64,000 nt of DNA from Phycisphaerae bacterium (lineage in GTDB: Bacteria; Planctomycetota; Phycisphaerae; Phycisphaerales; UBA1924), in assembly GCA_014192545.1 (NCBI GenBank), contig BJHL01000003.1, forward strand, positions 1-64,000, given 5' to 3'. How positions within the stretch are numbered: the stretch's first letter is position 1; every line of letters starts with the position of its first letter. The notes under the pieces are model-generated. The model saw nothing but the letters and a program-made list of their open reading frames with translations. It did no database searches and was not told where the DNA came from. This document shows positions 33,158 through 42,032 of this stretch, in pieces. Made by a program: the position numbers and the translations under genes.

Positions 33158-33544
33158 TCACCCCATCGAATAGAAGAACTTCGCCTCCGCGATCTTCCCA
33201 TTCTTCACCGTGTACAGACACTGCTCGCTCATGTCCATCCGCACACCCGCCATCGGCCCCGCATTCTGCGTCGCGTCCATCTTCATCTCAACCAGAAACT
33301 GATTGCCGTTGACGATCGGCTTGCCAATTGACGAACGGTGCACCGTCGTCATCTTCGACCACTCCTCGCTGTACTTCTGCAGTGCGGCTTTGCCTTCCAT
33401 CACTCGCGGCCACGGACTGCCAGGCATCGCCATCACTTCAACGTGACGCGCGTCGTCGGCGTACAGGTCTTGCATCGCCTTGGCATGCTCGCCCCGGCTG
33501 CAAAGCTCGCACAGTTTCTCCGCCACTTGCTTCGTCGCGGCCAT
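33158..33544 (-). CDS. NTF2/SnoaL-like protein
   Basis: A 128-residue protein with the NTF2 cone-fold pattern: a long N-terminal helix (TKQVAEKLCELCSRGEHAKAM), LYADDARHVEV, a second helix with GKAALQKYSEEWSKM, and closing strands (NQFLVEMKMDATQ, EQCLYTVKNGKIAEAKFFY). The family covers small-molecule isomerases, polyketide cyclases and binding domains; the specific role is unknown. It lies 33 bases upstream of coaX and may head that operon. Confidence 0.75.
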   Translation of the reverse strand: MAATKQVAEKLCELCSRGEHAKAMQDLYADDARHVEVMAMPGSPWPRVMEGKAALQKYSEEWSKMTTVHRSSIGKPIVNGNQFLVEMKMDATQNAGPMAGVRMDMSEQCLYTVKNGKIAEAKFFYSMG

Positions 33545-33784
33545 CACGGGATCAACAGGAAATGCTGGGTTGCTGATACAACCAACTTAGCGAATCGCGC
33601 CGCGATGCAAGCGCGAGTATCAACACATGCCACAAATTCGTGCGAAGAGGTGGGAAAATCAACCCATCATGTTCGCGTGCGAATGATCACAGCCACAATC
33701 GCCACGCTACCGCGAACACGAACGAGCGCAACTGCCTGCGCAACAACTCCGCTCGCCATCACACACGCGCACACGCTCGCTCAC

Positions 33785-35581
33785 TCACGCCATCGCCGCA
33801 CCCACCGCCCCACCATCCACCTTCCTCGCCGCCATCTCCCACTCCCCGCGCTGCCCCGCCGGCAATCTCTCGAGCAACCCCAGTTTCCCATACATCTCCA
33901 CCAGCGACGCCGCCTCAATCGCCTTGTATTGCTCATCCGTACTGATGATCGGGCACCCCAGCACCGCCTCAAGTTGCTGCTGCGTGTACGTCGGCTTCAC
34001 CGCTGCCGTGCTCTGCGTGCCGTACTGGCTCAAGTTACTCGCGAAGATCCCCGCCGCACTCACCGGCAGGAAATCTTCATACCGCAAACCCTCCACTCGC
34101 GCAAATCCCTGGTCAATCAACTCAAACCGATCAATCGGCAGCGTCGCCGCATTCGCCGCCAGCCCCTTCGCCGTCGCCGCATACTTCCCAAAGATCAACC
34201 CCGCCCGCAGCAACTGCGGCATGGTCTTCGGAAAGCTCGCAAACGGCTGCGCATACAACGCCTCATACGCCGCAAAGTCTCTCTTCGGCAACGTCGCATC
34301 CTTGTCGCGCGCCGCATCCGCCACACTCAAACAACTGTCATACATCGCCCGCCCCTTGGGCGTGGTCGCGTAGAACCGCTGCTCGATCTCGCCAAATCGC
34401 GCCGTGTGCACGCTGTTCACCACGCTGCCATCGGGATTCGTAAACACCACCGGCTCCGTCAGCGCCTTGTACGCATCCTGCCGCAGCAACACCGGCGTGT
34501 CTTCGCTAGGCCCTTCCGTAAAGTCCTTATACCCCGCGTGCTTGAGTTTGCTCAACTGCACATCATCGCGCTTGAACCGCGCAACCAGCCCCGCCACCAG
34601 CGCACCAATAAACATGTCATCCGCACTTCCCGCCGCGAAGTTCGCAATCGCCTCCGCCGACAAGTGCCGAAAGTGCAGCCGCATCCAATCCCGATCCGCC
34701 GCCACCCGCAGCCGCGTCAACGCCCGCGTCGCGCGCATGCGGAACTGGCTTTCATCCATAGACCCCCCGCCGGCCGTAGGCCCCGCCATAGTGTGCTGCA
34801 TGGCCGCCGTATACAAATCCATGCACAGCGTGTTCGGCGTCAAGTGGTTCAGATGATGGCTCTCAAAGCACGCAATATCCGCCGCGATCTTGAACCCCGC
34901 GTCACACAAGTCCTTATACAACTGGTGATCCCGCGCCGTCCCCGTCCACTTGAAGATGCGACTAGTCCCCTCGGCGATCAGCGCATTCGCATCACCCTCC
35001 GACAACCCGCCCTGCCGCTCGCCCTTCTCAATCAAGCTCTTCGCGCGCTCACTAAACACCTGCCGCGTCGCCAGAATCTTCTCGATGCGCTCGCGCGTCC
35101 CCGCCGCAAAGTAATCGGTCTGCAAGAGCGACGTAAACACCCGATGCTCCGGATTCACCCGGCTGCGAAAGGCCGTCGCCACAATGGGCTGGCTCTTGCT
35201 GCCCACGCTGGTCATGTCGTAATAGTTGTGCGGCTCCATCGCAAACTGTGCAAAAAACCGCCCAATCCAGCGATACTCATCCGCCCGCCCAATGCGAATA
35301 GCCCCATGCCGCTCGCCGCTGGTCTTCTCCAATTGCTCAGGAGAAATCGCAAACCCCCCATGCAACTTGCCCAGCAAATCACACACCGCCGTGTTCGTGA
35401 TGCGATTCACCAGCAGCGCCGCATCATACATCGGCACCTCTTTGCCAAACATGCTCGACAACTCACTAAACAACCGGTGCTGCATCGCCATCTTGTCCGC
35501 ATAGCCGCTGGCCGCGTTGCCAGAGCCACCATGACCATTCGCGTGTCCATTGACGTGACCGTTGCTTGCATGCATAGACAT
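33785..35581 (-). CDS. DUF1338 family dioxygenase (YdcJ/HglS-like)
   Basis: A 598-residue protein of the DUF1338 family, one branch of which (HglS) is a Fe(II) 2-oxoadipate dioxygenase/decarboxylase giving 2-hydroxyglutarate in lysine breakdown. Motifs: FGKEVPMYDAALLVNRITN, TSGERHGAIRIG (a candidate metal His), RVNPEHRVFTSLLQ, SHHLNHLTPNT (second His) and a C-terminal VLRYEDFLPVSAAGIF-like segment (GLRYEDFLPVSAAGIF). It is longer than the roughly 450-residue members. A His/Asn/Gly-rich start (NGHVNGHANGHGGSG) precedes the domain. I prefer ATG 35581 because GGAG lies six bases upstream; ATG 35593 adds four residues. Confidence 0.78.
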   Translation of the reverse strand: MSMHASNGHVNGHANGHGGSGNAASGYADKMAMQHRLFSELSSMFGKEVPMYDAALLVNRITNTAVCDLLGKLHGGFAISPEQLEKTSGERHGAIRIGRADEYRWIGRFFAQFAMEPHNYYDMTSVGSKSQPIVATAFRSRVNPEHRVFTSLLQTDYFAAGTRERIEKILATRQVFSERAKSLIEKGERQGGLSEGDANALIAEGTSRIFKWTGTARDHQLYKDLCDAGFKIAADIACFESHHLNHLTPNTLCMDLYTAAMQHTMAGPTAGGGSMDESQFRMRATRALTRLRVAADRDWMRLHFRHLSAEAIANFAAGSADDMFIGALVAGLVARFKRDDVQLSKLKHAGYKDFTEGPSEDTPVLLRQDAYKALTEPVVFTNPDGSVVNSVHTARFGEIEQRFYATTPKGRAMYDSCLSVADAARDKDATLPKRDFAAYEALYAQPFASFPKTMPQLLRAGLIFGKYAATAKGLAANAATLPIDRFELIDQGFARVEGLRYEDFLPVSAAGIFASNLSQYGTQSTAAVKPTYTQQQLEAVLGCPIISTDEQYKAIEAASLVEMYGKLGLLERLPAGQRGEWEMAARKVDGGAVGAAMA

Positions 35582-35651
35582 GGGAAACTCCATGGGCGGG
35601 GGCTGGTTTGCGAGGCTCGACTGCGGGAAATAGTAAGCCCGGTTGGGGCAG

Positions 35652-35679
35652 GCACTAGGGACTAGGCACTAGGCACGAG
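35652..35679. repeat. ACTAGG(G/C) short tandem repeat, left copy
   Basis: CACTAGGGACTAGGCACTAG and following bases repeat ACTAGG every 7-8 bases. An inverted relative lies at 37173-37203, so together they bracket a 1.5-kb segment with two genes. Confidence 0.65.
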
Positions 35680-35788
35680 TAAAACCCATGAACCCACTCG
35701 CCCGTGCCAGTTGGCCGCTGCTCTGAGCGGTCGGTGCGACCCACCAACAACCTCCCGGCATTCGGCATTCGTGATTCGGCATTCGTGA

Positions 35789-35899
35789 AAGGCCAAAGGC
35801 AGTTCACCACAGAGGCGCAGAGGGCACAGAGAAGGAACTGCCCGCGCCGCCCACCCCCTCCCCCCAGTGGCCTGGGCTTTGAGCCCGGGCGAATAACCA
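35789..35899. repeat. 110-bp direct repeat, left copy
   Basis: It runs from AAGGCCAAAGGCAGTTCACC through a CACAGAG-type tract and CCCACCCCCTCCCCCCAGTGG to a GCCTGGGCTTTGAGCCCGGGC hairpin and GAATAACCA. The copy at 36503-36612 is about 85 percent identical by eye and lies in the same orientation. Confidence 0.85.
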
Positions 35900-35921
35900 A
35901 GTCACACCATCGGGATTGCCT

Positions 35922-36476
35922 CTATCGCTTGCTTTTGTGACGCACAGCCTTGGGCGCGACCTCAAAGAACGCCGCCGGGTCGGTCATCATCATGCGAATC
36001 AGCGGTTGAGACCAATGCTTGGTACACACCTCAATCCGATGAGCCTCTTCTTGCAGTCGCCCAAGCAACTTGACGAGTTGCGGTTCCTCGTGATACATCG
36101 ACAATCGATCGCGTGACAACCGCGGCATGTTGATGCGTTCATGAAAATCGCGTAGCACCCGCTCGCCTTTGGCCAAGCCGTGCCGACTGCACACGTCGAT
36201 CATCGCCTGCAGCGACCGCCGATGATTGTACCCCATGCCGACAACTAACCCTTCGCCCTGTATCGCCCCACCGAGCACAAGCAGCAACCAGCAATCATCG
36301 CGCGAACCCTTCGACTTGATTGGGACCGAGTCATACTCGCGCTCAATACTCTGCACCACGTCACTAAACATCGCTCGACACGTCTCAGCCTTCACCCCTC
36401 GCGTAGGAATTCCCTTCGCCGTCGCTTCCGCAAATGCGAGATACTTCTTGTGACTGAGTAATTTGCGTTTGCCCAT
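35922..36476 (-). CDS. Hypothetical protein in a repeat-bounded cassette
   Basis: I do not recognise this 184-residue basic protein. It starts MGKRKLLSHKKYLAFAEATA, has a helical middle (RAMFSDVVQSIEREY, LQAMIDVCSRHGLAKGERVL) and ends in a Lys/Arg-rich tail (KAVRHKSKR). No membrane segment or catalytic motif stands out; the many basic residues would suit nucleic-acid binding. The ATG at 36476 is the most likely start; the frame upstream to 36665 is repeat sequence. The gene lies exactly between two 110-bp direct repeats, as if carried on a small cassette. Confidence 0.55.
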   Translation of the reverse strand: MGKRKLLSHKKYLAFAEATAKGIPTRGVKAETCRAMFSDVVQSIEREYDSVPIKSKGSRDDCWLLLVLGGAIQGEGLVVGMGYNHRRSLQAMIDVCSRHGLAKGERVLRDFHERINMPRLSRDRLSMYHEEPQLVKLLGRLQEEAHRIEVCTKHWSQPLIRMMMTDPAAFFEVAPKAVRHKSKR

Positions 36477-36502
36477 GGCGCATTGTTCTCCACGAACAAG
36501 AC

Positions 36503-36612
36503 AAGGCCAAAGGCAGTTCACCACAAAGACACAAAGAGCACAAAGAAGAAACCCCGCGCGCAACCCACCCCCTCCCCCCAGTGGCCCGGGCTTTGAGCCC
36601 GGGCGAATAACC
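36503..36612. repeat. 110-bp direct repeat, right copy
   Basis: It matches 35789-35899, including the GCCCGGGCT/AGCCCGGGC hairpin, which is perfect in this copy. In the shared tract CACAGAG has become CACAAAG. Confidence 0.85.
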
Positions 36613-36677
36613 ACGCACCGCCGCGCCCCAACGCCCACGCACGCCACGCATGAACCAGCGCGCAAAACTCTCAGCCC

Positions 36678-37040
36678 CTACGCACTCGCATCCGTGCCTT
36701 GTGCCTGCCCACCACCGACGAGTGCTCGCATCTCCCGCTTCAACGAACGCTGCACGAAGTAGAAGACGACCAACTGCACGATGATCATCACCAGCGTCAT
36801 CACTCCCTGTGCCCTGCTCAGTTGCATAATCGACCGCGCAAGCCCGTCGGTCAGTTGATGCCTCGCTGAACTGTCCGCAGACGTGATGCCCGCCACTTCC
36901 AACTGCATGTAATTGGTGTAAACACTCCGCTCGGCCTGCACATACGTGCCGAACGAAAGCCCCCATGCCAAGAAGAAATACACCAACCCCAACACAACCG
37001 TCACCAGCACGACATATCGCATGAAGCATTGTTGTCGCAT
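36678..37040 (-). CDS. Small two-helix membrane protein, unknown
   Basis: A 120-residue protein with an N-terminal helix (YVVLVTVVLGLVYFFLAWGL), an outside loop of about 55 residues and a second helix (GVMTLVMIIVQLVVFYFVQ), ending in a basic cytoplasmic tail. The layout recalls four-helix sensor input modules without the signalling domain. No family recognised. Start could be 37040 or 37022; longer frames reach into repeats. It lies in the segment bracketed by ACTAGG repeats. Confidence 0.55.
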   Translation of the reverse strand: MRQQCFMRYVVLVTVVLGLVYFFLAWGLSFGTYVQAERSVYTNYMQLEVAGITSADSSARHQLTDGLARSIMQLSRAQGVMTLVMIIVQLVVFYFVQRSLKREMRALVGGGQAQGTDASA

Positions 37041-37123
37041 GCTGCGCTGTGCGTATGCGGGCTTCCCAATCAGATGGCTTATGAAGAAGGCAAGGCACTT
37101 GGGACAGGGAACAGGGAAATAGA

Positions 37124-37159
37124 AAAGGCATCGCGAGACCCACGTCCCGCGATGCCTTT
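37124..37159. terminator. Bidirectional terminator
   Basis: AAAGGCATCGCG (37124-37135) and CGCGATGCCTTT (37148-37159) pair perfectly with a 12-base loop. T-rich sequence follows on both strands. It probably ends the leftward Cys-rich repeat gene that stops at 37211. Confidence 0.75.
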
Positions 37160-37172
37160 GTTTTTGCCTTGA

Positions 37173-37203
37173 CACTAGTGCCTAATCCCTAGTCCCTAGT
37201 GCC
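37173..37203. repeat. ACTAGG-type short tandem repeat, right (inverted) copy
   Basis: CACTAGTGCCTAATCCCTAG and following bases are the inverse of the motif at 35652-35679. Confidence 0.65.
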
Positions 37204-37210
37204 TTCCCTT

Positions 37211-38872
37211 TCAACAATCAGGATCGTTTTGGTAGCACGCGATGAAGCCGGCGACGTCTTGGATGTCGGTGTCGCCGTCGCCATCGAAGTCGGCGTTGCC
37301 GGCTTGGTAGGCGGTCATGAAGGCGATGAGGTCGGCCTGTGTGCGGTCGCCGTCATCGTTCCAGTCGCAGGGGCAACCGGCTTGGCATGAGCCTGGGTAG
37401 CAGCGGGTGTTTGCGCCGCCCCAGGTGCCGTTGAGTTCCGTGCAGCCAGCAGCGGTGGTGATGCTGCAGGTTGCCGCGCCAGTTGCAGGCGTAACGCAGC
37501 ACGCACCGCGCGGGGCGGGCGGCTGCGGGCAGGGCGTGGCACACGTTGTGTTTGCGCCGCGGAACTGGCCGCGTGCTTCGGCGCATGCGCTGAGCGTGCG
37601 GATTTCGCAGGTGATGTCGCCGGTCTCGCTGCGGATGCAGCATGCGCCGCTGGGCTGCGTGGGCTGCGGGCAGCCCATTTCGCAGTTGGTGTTTGGGCCG
37701 CGCCAGAGGCCGCGTGCGGTGCGGCAATCGGTGAGGGTCTTGATTTCGCAGGTGATTGCGCCAGCGGTGTTGCGAATGCAGCATGCGCCGGTGGGCGCGG
37801 GCGTGGGTGCGCAGATCGTTGCCGAGCACTGCGTGTTCGCGCCGCGCCAGGTGCCTTGGGCCTGCGTGCATTGCTGCTCAGTCAGCGTTTGGCACGAGGA
37901 GCCATTGGGCGTGGTGATGCAGCATGCACCGCGAACGACGGGAGCTGGGCACGGAGCTTCGCACGTGGTGTTGGGGCCGCGCCAGAGGCCGCGACCTTCA
38001 TTGCAACCGGCGAGCGTGCGGATTTCGCACGTGGTAACGCCAGCGGTGCTGGTCAGGCAGCAGCCGCCGGTGGGAGCAGGGTTGCAGTTGGCGTTCGCGC
38101 AGTTGGTATTCGCGCCGCGCCATGTGCCTTGTTGCTGCGTGCAGGTAGATTCGGTAGCTTGAATGCAAGCAAAGCCCACAGTGCCCGGCACAACGACGCA
38201 GCATGCGCCGGTGGGTGCGGGCGGAGTGCAGGCAACTTCGCAGTTGGTGTTGGGGCCGCGCCACAGGCCTTGGGCCTGCGTGCAAGCGGCGAGCGTGAGA
38301 ACTTGGCAGGTCAGACCGCCAGCGGCTGTGCGAACACAGCAACCGCCGGTCGGTGCGGGCTGCGGGCAGGCTTCGATGCAGGCGGTGTTGGGGCCGCGCC
38401 ACAATCCTTGGCCTTGAGCGCACGCGGCTTGCGTGCGGATTTCGCAGATGGTTGCGCCGGCGGCGTTACGCAGGCAGCAGCCGCCGGTGGGCGCGGGTGC
38501 AGGGGCGCAGAGCGTTGCGGTGCAGGCAGTGCCGAGTCCACGCCAGGTGCCTTGCTGCGTGGTGCAGTTGGCTTGGGTGGTTTGGATGCAGGCAATCTGG
38601 CCGTTTGCCGTCACGCAGCATGCGCCGGTGGGCGTGGTGGTTGGGCAAGGCGTTGCGCAGGTGGTGCCTGGGCCGCGGAAGAGACCTTGGCGCGAGATGC
38701 AATCTTGCGGAGTGGTGACGATGCACTGGGTTTGGTTTGTGCCGGGGACGCGGTAACAACAACCGCCCTGTGTGGTGCCCTGGGCTTGTGCGCCGGTGGC
38801 GACCAGAGCCACGACGCCCGCGGCGATGCCTTGACAGCAATCGCGGAGCCAGGATGAGGAGAAACGACGCAT
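37211..38872 (-). CDS. Exported Cys-rich protein with ten tandem repeats and dockerin-like tail
   Basis: A 553-residue protein with a Sec signal (cut near AQAQ), then ten repeats of about 45 residues. Each repeat follows GACC, a short variable loop, C, T-x(3)-C, QGxWRGxNTxC and a Pro-rich end, giving about six cysteines per unit. After the tenth repeat come CPCDWNDDGDRTQADLIAFM and FDGDGDTDIQDVAGFIACY, two EF-hand/dockerin-like loops. Such proteins are probably disulfide-bonded surface or matrix components. The ATG has GGAGG six bases upstream. The neighbouring divergent gene encodes a disulfide-forming VKOR-DsbA enzyme, which fits the cysteine load, though the link is inference. Repeat units alternate between WRGPNT and WRGANT types, suggesting growth by pairwise duplication. 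Confidence 0.85.
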   Translation of the reverse strand: MRRFSSSWLRDCCQGIAAGVVALVATGAQAQGTTQGGCCYRVPGTNQTQCIVTTPQDCISRQGLFRGPGTTCATPCPTTTPTGACCVTANGQIACIQTTQANCTTQQGTWRGLGTACTATLCAPAPAPTGGCCLRNAAGATICEIRTQAACAQGQGLWRGPNTACIEACPQPAPTGGCCVRTAAGGLTCQVLTLAACTQAQGLWRGPNTNCEVACTPPAPTGACCVVVPGTVGFACIQATESTCTQQQGTWRGANTNCANANCNPAPTGGCCLTSTAGVTTCEIRTLAGCNEGRGLWRGPNTTCEAPCPAPVVRGACCITTPNGSSCQTLTEQQCTQAQGTWRGANTQCSATICAPTPAPTGACCIRNTAGAITCEIKTLTDCRTARGLWRGPNTNCEMGCPQPTQPSGACCIRSETGDITCEIRTLSACAEARGQFRGANTTCATPCPQPPAPRGACCVTPATGAATCSITTAAGCTELNGTWGGANTRCYPGSCQAGCPCDWNDDGDRTQADLIAFMTAYQAGNADFDGDGDTDIQDVAGFIACYQNDPDC

Positions 38873-39140
38873 GATGACCTCCAGAAATGCCGCGACGCAA
38901 TCGCGGCGAGCCGTGATGACCCACGAACGAAATGATTTTCATCCCACTGGCCCCGATTGCCGGAAGGACCTCCGCGATGGTATTGTCATGGATTTTGGGA
39001 CGGGTTGCAAGGGGGAATGCGGGGAAGATGACGAATTTATACGTAAGTTGCAGCCGGGTGGACGAACGGATGTTCGGCTGCACGAAAGGGTGACGAATTG
39101 TGGCGACGCGACGGCGATGAGTGGGCAAGGATTGAGAGAT

Positions 39141-41042
39141 ATGAAGAAGCAGGCAAACAAAACGATGCGGGCGAGTGGGGTAGACGCGAAGCAGGCGGCG
39201 CCGGGTGGCGGCTGGATGTGGGGCGTGGGGATTGCCGCTCTTGCCGTGGCGATTGGATTTTCGATGATGCTGGTGACGCGGCATCTGCGCGGCATTGAGT
39301 TGCCCGGCTGCGGGGCGGGTAGTGCTTGTGATGAAGCGGCGAAGAGTGTGTGGGGATCGGTGCCAGGACTTGGGGTTTCAACGGCGTCGGTGGGACTCAC
39401 GTTTTTTGTGGCGATGCTGGTGTGGTGGGTAATTGCGCGCGGGGTTGGGACGTGGCTGAAGCGTCTCGCACTCGTTGGCGCGCTTGCGAGCGCGGTGTTT
39501 GTGGGCGTGATGCTGACACATGGGTGGGTGTGTGTTTACTGCTTGGGGGCGCATCTCGCGAACTTTGTATTTGTGGGTAGTGCTTGGATGCTCGGGCGGC
39601 AGTATCGCTTTGCGGATGGCCTGCGCGGGCCCGTGATGGCGATTGGAACTGGCGCGTTGATGTTTGGATCGCTGGCGAGTTGGGAAAGCAAAGTGCGCGT
39701 GGAGCAAGCGGCGAAGGCGAAGGCTGAAGCGGCGAAGAGCGTGGAAGCGATGAAGCAGGCGAGCAAGGAGCCTGCGAAGGCTGCTGAGAATGTGGCAAGT
39801 GCGACAAGCGGCACGAGTGTGACGGAGGAGAAACCCGTTGCACCGGCGGCGAGTGAGAAACCGTTTGAAGGTCGCTACCGCATGGGGAATGAAGAGGCGG
39901 CGATTCGCATTGTGTTTTTGACGGACTATCAGTGTCCAGATTGCAAGATCATGGAGAGTCAGCTCAAGCGCGTGATGGGCATGGGGCTGGATGTAGCGGT
40001 GTCGAGCAAGCACTTTCCGCTGTCGAAAACGTGCAACCCGAACATGCCCACCGACATGCACCCGGATGCGTGCTTCGGCGCGTATGCGGCGGAAGCGGCG
40101 GGTGAGCTTGGGGGCGTTTCAGCATTCTGGCAAATGCATGAGTGGCTGTTTGCACGCGATGGCAAGTTCACGCCGGCGGATGTGGTGGCGTTTGGAAATT
40201 CCATTGGCGTTGATGGCGTGAAGCTGCGCACGTTGATGGACTCGGCGGCGATTCAGCAGCGGGTGAAGGATGACATCAGTGAAGGTGAAAAACTGGGGCT
40301 GCGGAATACGCCGATGATTTTTGTGAATGGCGTGGAGCTGCGCGGATGGATGGCGCCGGACTCGCTGGTGAATGCGGTGCAGCAGTTGGCGGCGAGTAAC
40401 CCGCCCAAACGCAGCGCGCGCGCGGACAAGCCGCCTCTGGCAGAAGCGCGGGTGATGGAGATTTTCGCGAGTGAGCCCGTGGTGGTTGTGCCGACGCAGT
40501 TGCAGCGGTACAGCTTGGGGCCGGCGGATGCGAAGCATCGCGTTGTGGTGGTTGGTGATTATCAAGAGCCCGCGACGGCGGAGGTTGACGGCGTTATTCG
40601 CGGGCTGATTGGCAGCGGCGCGAGTGTGCGATATAGCTACGCGCATTTTCCGGTGAATCAGACGTGCAATCCGGAGATGACGTTCACGCGATATGAGGCG
40701 AGTTGCAACGCGGCGAAACTGGTGGAGGCTGCGGGTGTTGCTGGCGGCGAGAGAGCGTTTTGGGCGGCGCATGCGTGGGTGTTTGCGAATCGGGCGACGC
40801 CTGCGAATTTGTCGGCGGCGAATTTGGCAACGGCAATTAGTGCAAGCACGGGCGTAAGCGCGGAGATTTTGCAGCAGGTGATGGCGGGGCCGGATGGTGC
40901 CGCGATGATTGCGGCAGATGCGAAAGCGGCGAAGGGACTTGGGCTGACGGGGCTGCCGGCGATTTATGTGGATGGAAAATTGGTGCGCGAGTGGAAGGTG
41001 CGCGGGAAGAGTGTGCTTGCTGAGATGTTGGCGAGCAAGTAA
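39141..41042 (+). CDS. VKOR-DsbA fusion with a second, Cys-less thioredoxin domain
   Basis: A 633-residue membrane enzyme for disulfide bond formation in the cell envelope. The VKOR domain (about 25-180) has four or five helices, loop cysteines 57 and 63 and the quinone-side CVYC pair (131-134). A charged linker (183-240) leads to a DsbA-like domain (about 241-418) with CPDC at 265-268 and a cis-Pro loop at TP390-391. A second similar domain (about 440-630) repeats the pattern (VVVVGDYQEPAT, HFPVNQTCNP, GLTGLPAIYV), but CPDC is replaced by EPAT at 476-479, so it cannot do thiol chemistry and may bind substrates. The ATG at 39141 is chosen over the open frame from 38871. It is transcribed divergently from the Cys-rich repeat gene. 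Confidence 0.85.
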   Translation: MKKQANKTMRASGVDAKQAAPGGGWMWGVGIAALAVAIGFSMMLVTRHLRGIELPGCGAGSACDEAAKSVWGSVPGLGVSTASVGLTFFVAMLVWWVIARGVGTWLKRLALVGALASAVFVGVMLTHGWVCVYCLGAHLANFVFVGSAWMLGRQYRFADGLRGPVMAIGTGALMFGSLASWESKVRVEQAAKAKAEAAKSVEAMKQASKEPAKAAENVASATSGTSVTEEKPVAPAASEKPFEGRYRMGNEEAAIRIVFLTDYQCPDCKIMESQLKRVMGMGLDVAVSSKHFPLSKTCNPNMPTDMHPDACFGAYAAEAAGELGGVSAFWQMHEWLFARDGKFTPADVVAFGNSIGVDGVKLRTLMDSAAIQQRVKDDISEGEKLGLRNTPMIFVNGVELRGWMAPDSLVNAVQQLAASNPPKRSARADKPPLAEARVMEIFASEPVVVVPTQLQRYSLGPADAKHRVVVVGDYQEPATAEVDGVIRGLIGSGASVRYSYAHFPVNQTCNPEMTFTRYEASCNAAKLVEAAGVAGGERAFWAAHAWVFANRATPANLSAANLATAISASTGVSAEILQQVMAGPDGAAMIAADAKAAKGLGLTGLPAIYVDGKLVREWKVRGKSVLAEMLASK

Positions 41043-41060
41043 ACGCGATGAGATGAACGA

Positions 41061-42032
41061 TCAGCGCACTGTCGCGGCGGCGAGACCGGCGGAGCCGATG
41101 ACTTCTTCGGCGTAGTCGTTCATCGCGTCGCGCAACTGCTCGAAACTTTCGAGCACGTAGTAGATGGGCTGGAAGTGGTCGATTTCAAAGTCGGTGTTGC
41201 AGATGCGTTCGAGATCGAAGGGACGCCACTCGGCGACGGGACGTTCTTTGCAATCTTCGGCGGATTGGCCGCGTTTTTCCCATTGGCCATGCAGGCTGTA
41301 ATCAGCTTCGCCGTGGCTGCTGACGAGGCCGCTGCCGTAGACCTTGACTTTGCCGTCTTCTTTGATAAGGCCGAACTCGACGGTGAACCAGAAGAGACGA
41401 CCGAGGCGCTTGACGTGATGTTCGTCATCGCAGAGCATGGCGGCTTTGCCGTAGGTTTGCAGGAAGTCGGCGAAGACGCGAAGGGTGTGCAGCGGGACGT
41501 GGCCGAAGACATCGTGGAAGATGTCGGGCTCGGGGAGGTAGTCCATAACTTCGCGCGGGCGGATGAGAACGGTCGTGGGGAATTCTCGCTGCGCGAGGCA
41601 GGCGAAGAAGCTCTTCGCGGGGAGGTAGCCTGGCACCCCGTAGCTGGCCCAACTGCTTTGGGCTTGCAGAAACTTGTTGATGCCGTCGAGCTTGGTGCCT
41701 TTGGGGAGTTTGGTGCCGCCGGCGATTTCGATATCGCGGTCGAGCGTGAGATCATCAAGCAGCGGCATGCGGTCGCGAGTCAGGCGGAGGATGCGCATGC
41801 CTTCGATAAATTGCGACGAGACTTGCTGCTCGAGCATGGTCCAGCGGCGGTCGAAAAGGTCGCGCCAAACGTCGTGGTTTTCGCGCGTGTAGCGGTGGTA
41901 GTTTTGCGTGATGTAGAACTTGTCGGCGTCGATCTGATCGTGCGGCAGATTGGGCGCGTTGTCGGCGAAGGCTTGAGCGATGCGGGCCTCATCGCCGTCG
42001 ATGATGTTGTTGTATCGGATGTCGGCGCGCAT
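41061..42032 (-). CDS. phhA: Phenylalanine 4-monooxygenase
   Basis: The 323-residue pterin-dependent enzyme converts phenylalanine to tyrosine. The iron-binding facial triad is visible in PDIFHDVFGHVPLH (two His) and FWFTVEFGL (Glu); GYLPAKSFFACLAQREFP and YVLESFEQLRDA are further family landmarks. Length is slightly above the bacterial norm of about 265-300, through an N-terminal extension. GGAG lies nine bases before the ATG. No pterin dehydratase gene is adjacent. Confidence 0.92.
   Translation of the reverse strand: MRADIRYNNIIDGDEARIAQAFADNAPNLPHDQIDADKFYITQNYHRYTRENHDVWRDLFDRRWTMLEQQVSSQFIEGMRILRLTRDRMPLLDDLTLDRDIEIAGGTKLPKGTKLDGINKFLQAQSSWASYGVPGYLPAKSFFACLAQREFPTTVLIRPREVMDYLPEPDIFHDVFGHVPLHTLRVFADFLQTYGKAAMLCDDEHHVKRLGRLFWFTVEFGLIKEDGKVKVYGSGLVSSHGEADYSLHGQWEKRGQSAEDCKERPVAEWRPFDLERICNTDFEIDHFQPIYYVLESFEQLRDAMNDYAEEVIGSAGLAAATVR

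Larger units (their letters stand above)
35594..35921. other. Repeat-filled intergenic region
   Basis: No gene is seen. It holds the ACTAGGC repeat (35652-35679), a GAGCGGTCGGTGCG phrase shared with 23690-23710, the doubled phrase ATTCGG(C)ATTCGTGA (35761-35787) and the left copy of a 110-bp direct repeat. Confidence 0.5.

Noticed and set aside
33338..35665. Rightward 775-residue frame
   Set aside because: Arg/His/Pro-rich antisense shadow of the DUF1338 gene.
35789..36612. Insertion sequence
   Set aside because: The two 110-bp repeats are direct, and the enclosed gene has no transposase motif; described as a cassette-like structure instead.
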